Shown here one piece after another: positions 61,831 through 64,000 of a stretch of 64,000 nt of DNA. How positions within the stretch are numbered: position 1 is the first letter of the stretch; each line of letters starts with the position of its first letter. The translations under genes and the position numbers were made by a program. Source of the stretch: Desulfofundulus australicus DSM 11792 (lineage in GTDB: Bacteria; Bacillota; Desulfotomaculia; Desulfotomaculales; Desulfovirgulaceae); assembly GCF_900129285.1 (NCBI RefSeq), contig NZ_FQUW01000004.1, forward strand, positions 62,001 through 126,000. Direction: 5' to 3'. Under the pieces are notes generated by a model. That model saw only the letters and a program-made list of their open reading frames with translations. It did no database searches and was not told the origin of the DNA.

Positions 61831-62508
61831 TTAATTTTCAAAAATCATTCTCCTTAACACCTCCAGGTCCGGCACGAAAATGCTCCTCCCGGACACTTTG
61901 ATAACCTGCCGGCCCTCGAAATCTTTAATTAGGGTAGCCAGCGTCTGCCGGGTGGCCCCAATTAAGCTGGCCAGTTCCTCCCTGGTCAGGCCGGTGTTCA
62001 CCAGAACTCCCCCATCCCGGGGAACACCCCGGCTGCACGCCCATTGATACAACAGTTTGGCCAAGCGGTCCCTGGATTCCATGAAAACCAGCTGCTCGAT
62101 CACATCCAGGGAATGCTTCAGGGCGTCTCCCAGCACCCGGACCAGGCCGGACGTCAGCTCGGGATATTTGACCAGCATCTTCTGGAATGTGTGCAGAGGC
62201 ACCAGCAGCATGACCGAATCCTCCAGGGCCTGGCCGAATGCCCGGGTGTGGCCGCTGAAGATGTCCCCCGGCTCCAGCAGGGTCAGGATAAACTCCTTAC
62301 CGTCGGGATAGGTGAGAAATACCTTGATGCGTCCCTCCGTGACCAGAAAAATTTCCCTGGGATAGCGTCCCGGGGAAAAGGCCATTTCCTTTTTCTTAAA
62401 CCTGACCTCCTTGAAGCTGGCAGCAAATTCCTTTAGCTGCTCTTGCGACAGGCCCCCTAGCAATTTGTTGTTTTTTACAAAACCGAAATTGCGCAAAGTA
62501 AAATTCAC
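61831..62508 (-). CDS. CooA-like CRP/FNR-family transcription factor
   Basis: A 225-residue regulator with a cNMP-binding-type N-terminal domain, a long dimer helix and a winged HTH (TREELASLIGATRQTLATLIKDFEG, about 175-200). The segment GDIFSGHTRAFGQALED (about 81-97) closely resembles CooA, the CO sensor: His87 corresponds to the CooA heme His, while the redox-switch Cys two residues before it is Ser85. It lies 90 bases upstream of cooS on the same strand and is the obvious candidate for its palindrome. CO sensing is inferred. Confidence 0.78.
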   Translation of the reverse strand: MNFTLRNFGFVKNNKLLGGLSQEQLKEFAASFKEVRFKKKEMAFSPGRYPREIFLVTEGRIKVFLTYPDGKEFILTLLEPGDIFSGHTRAFGQALEDSVMLLVPLHTFQKMLVKYPELTSGLVRVLGDALKHSLDVIEQLVFMESRDRLAKLLYQWACSRGVPRDGGVLVNTGLTREELASLIGATRQTLATLIKDFEGRQVIKVSGRSIFVPDLEVLRRMIFEN

Positions 62509-62569
62509 CTTTAAGCTATTTTACCTGCAAGCCCCTGATTTCCAAGACCCCATTTCCACTTGGTTGGGT

Positions 62570-62601
62570 AAAAATAAAACCCCTTCCTTACGAAAGGGGT
62601 T
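62570..62601 (-). terminator. Intrinsic terminator of the tct operon
   Basis: AACCCCTT and AAGGGGTT form a perfect 8-bp stem, followed by TTATTTTTAC on the minus strand, 12 bases past the tctB stop. Confidence 0.9.
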
Positions 62602-62612
62602 CGTGCAATTAC

Positions 62613-63068
62613 TTAAAAAAGCAGGCCCTGCGGTGTGGGAACCTTCAAAAACAGCCAGAATGTAGCGTACAGGGCGCCGGTCACCAGCAGTCCAAACAGG
62701 GTGGAAATGCCCAGGGAGGGCAGGTTCCGCCCCCGGTCGTTCAAGAACCACGAAAGAAGGGTGAGAAATACAAAGCTGGAAACGTAAAAACCGATGTAGT
62801 TAATGGCGGCCACATAAACCAGGGAGGCCAGAACTACCAGCCACGCCCGGGTGTAATCAATTTGCTCCTGTCCGCCCTGCTGCTCTTTGGATCCTCTAAG
62901 GCCGCGCAGAATAAGGACTGCGCCCATCAACACCAGGAAAACCTCCAGCACCAGGGGGAAGATTTTACTGGCCAGGGAGAGCTCCCGGCCTTGAAAACCA
63001 AAGAGCAGCGCCACCACAATGCTGGCTACGCCGGCAATCAGGTCCGCTTTACGCCCGGCCACTCTCAA
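62613..63068 (-). CDS. tctB: Tripartite tricarboxylate transporter subunit TctB
   Basis: A 151-residue small membrane subunit with four helices, with the TctB-type pattern FPLVLEVFLVLMGAVLILRG and YVAAINYIGFYVSSFVFLTLLSWFLNDR. It works with TctA and a binding protein TctC in secondary uptake of carboxylates. It overlaps the end of tctA by 20 bases. Confidence 0.88.
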   Translation of the reverse strand: MRVAGRKADLIAGVASIVVALLFGFQGRELSLASKIFPLVLEVFLVLMGAVLILRGLRGSKEQQGGQEQIDYTRAWLVVLASLVYVAAINYIGFYVSSFVFLTLLSWFLNDRGRNLPSLGISTLFGLLVTGALYATFWLFLKVPTPQGLLF

Positions 63069-64000
63069 CCGCCTCCTTTACGTCGCCACCCCGCCGCCTG
63101 CTTAAAAGCCAGGAAGTGATCACCGAAAGTACGGTCAGAATAATTAAAATCAGGGAAATGGGACTGGTAAAGAACACCTTGAACACCGAGCCGTCGGCTC
63201 CGGCCAGGGCGAGGGACTTGGCCAGATTTTCCTCCGCAATTGGTCCCAGGATAATGCCCAGGGCCATGGCACCGGTATCCAGCCCGATGCGGCTGCCAAA
63301 GTAACCCACCAGGCCGAAGAAGATCATGATCATCACGTCCAGCATGCTGTTCCGGATGGCGTAGGAACCGATGATGGACAGGGCCACAACGGCTACCCCT
63401 ATATAGGAGGTGGGTACGTTGAGCACCCGCGCCGTACCTTTAATTAAAATGCTACCGACCAGAACCATGAGCACGTTAACCAGCAGTAGAGAAGTAATAA
63501 AGGTGTAAGCCAGGTTACCGCTGTCGGTAAAGATCTTAAACCCGGGGGTAATGCCGTGCACCAGGAGAGCACCCATCATCACCGCCGCCACGGCGCTACC
63601 GGGAATTCCCAGGCAAAGCATGGGGATCAGGCTGCCGCCGATGGTGGCATTGTTGGCACTTTCGCTGGACGCCAATCCCTCAACGATTCCCGTCCCGTAG
63701 CGGGAGGGATTTTTATCCCAGCGCTTGCTCTCGTTGTAGGCAATGATGGAGGCAATCTCCCCGCCCGCCCCGGGCAGTATACCCACAATGGTACCGATGA
63801 TGGAGGAGCGGGTTAAAATCATCTTGCAGTCCTTCCACAGCTTGCGCACCACCCGCATAAAAGCACCCGGATTGGGTTTATAGTCGGCAATATACTTCTG
63901 CCGGCTGCCCACCAGGTTGATCACCTGGGAAAAGGAAAAGAGACCGATCATGGCCGGGATTACTTCAATCCCCTGTACCAGGGGGTAGTAACCGAAGGTA
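63049..64000 (-). CDS. tctA: Tripartite tricarboxylate transporter permease TctA (partial, start beyond window)
   Basis: The reading frame is open to the right edge. The visible ~317 residues include GIEVIPAMIGLFSFSQV, GILPGAGGEIASIIAYNESKRWDK and GSLIPMLCLGIPGSAVAAVMMGALLVHGITPG, the two conserved Pro/Gly-rich signatures of TctA, and ten or so helices. The N-terminal ~180 residues lie outside. Substrate is unknown. Confidence 0.92.
   Translation of the reverse strand, partial: TFGYYPLVQGIEVIPAMIGLFSFSQVINLVGSRQKYIADYKPNPGAFMRVVRKLWKDCKMILTRSSIIGTIVGILPGAGGEIASIIAYNESKRWDKNPSRYGTGIVEGLASSESANNATIGGSLIPMLCLGIPGSAVAAVMMGALLVHGITPGFKIFTDSGNLAYTFITSLLLVNVLMVLVGSILIKGTARVLNVPTSYIGVAVVALSIIGSYAIRNSMLDVMIMIFFGLVGYFGSRIGLDTGAMALGIILGPIAEENLAKSLALAGADGSVFKVFFTSPISLILIILTVLSVITSWLLSRRRGGDVKEAVESGRA

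Noticed and set aside
1-64000. tRNA, rRNA, CRISPR arrays, prophage or transposase genes
   Set aside because: Searched by eye for tRNA arm patterns, regularly spaced repeats and transposase motifs; none was convincing.

Overview
The window looks like the chromosome of a thermophilic, anaerobic, spore-forming clostridial Firmicute of the Desulfotomaculum/Desulfofundulus/Pelotomaculum type (Peptococcaceae). Grounds: a GC-rich chromosome with sporulation genes (spoIIE, yabP, yabQ, spoIID-like, spoVT), split transketolase, Wood-Ljungdahl enzymes (formate-tetrahydrofolate ligase, CO dehydrogenase, CooT), Hdr/Mvh-type redox modules and many GTG/TTG starts. The species is inferred from gene content only. 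Nearly all genes lie on the minus strand.

Layout. 0-6 kb: end of a Uma2-type protein, uvrB, a YkgJ-type Fe/Zn cluster protein, an orphan sugar-binding-type lipoprotein, a DUF2508 protein, a family-4 uracil-DNA glycosylase and cooT. 6-12 kb: the cell-envelope operon ftsE-ftsX-M23 peptidase-ctpB-minJ. 12-15 kb: split transketolase and a YitT membrane protein. 15-18 kb: a CBS protein, then a small accessory island with two HEPN/MNT toxin-antitoxin pairs, an AT-rich membrane protein and a duplicated 3' end. 18-24 kb: folK-folB-folP-HD-DUF134 from a consensus promoter, then fhs, a hotdog thioesterase and ndk. 24-39 kb: the conserved ftsH-tilS-spoIIE-ppx-S1-divIC-yabQ-yabP-spoIID-HU-mazG-spoVT block, in which the usual rqcP/yabO gene is not seen. 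39-46 kb: two YeiH-family transporters divergent from a NarL-type two-component system and an output-less PAS sensor. 46-49 kb: SOS-controlled dinB with a small Cys-rich partner, and a two-gene LysO exporter. 49-59 kb: the redox region, with a giant HdrA-GltD-HdrA fusion, an MvhD-like subunit, an FdhB/FrhB-like subunit, HdrC and HdrB, followed upstream by a NarI/DsrM-like membrane cytochrome plus HdrD/DsrK-like protein. 59-64 kb: CO dehydrogenase cooS, a CooA-like CRP-family regulator, and TctB/TctA transporter genes running off the right edge.

Most notable observations. (1) The MvhD-like gene reads through an in-frame TGA exactly where the family has a Cys (or, in methanogen VhuD, selenocysteine), and a perfect 8-bp hairpin with a GGU-type apex sits 12 nt downstream, so this is very probably a selenoprotein. 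(2) The two redox operons share promoter architecture and a 29-bp downstream element, suggesting one common regulator. (3) cooS carries a one-base frameshift that removes the catalytic Lys segment, while its promoter keeps a perfect palindrome centred at -41.5 from a predicted start and is preceded by a CooA-like gene in which the heme-ligand His is kept and the neighbouring Cys is Ser. (4) A ~198-bp element with terminal inverted repeats occurs twice complete and once as a half copy in intergenic regions. No tRNA, rRNA, CRISPR array or transposase gene was seen.
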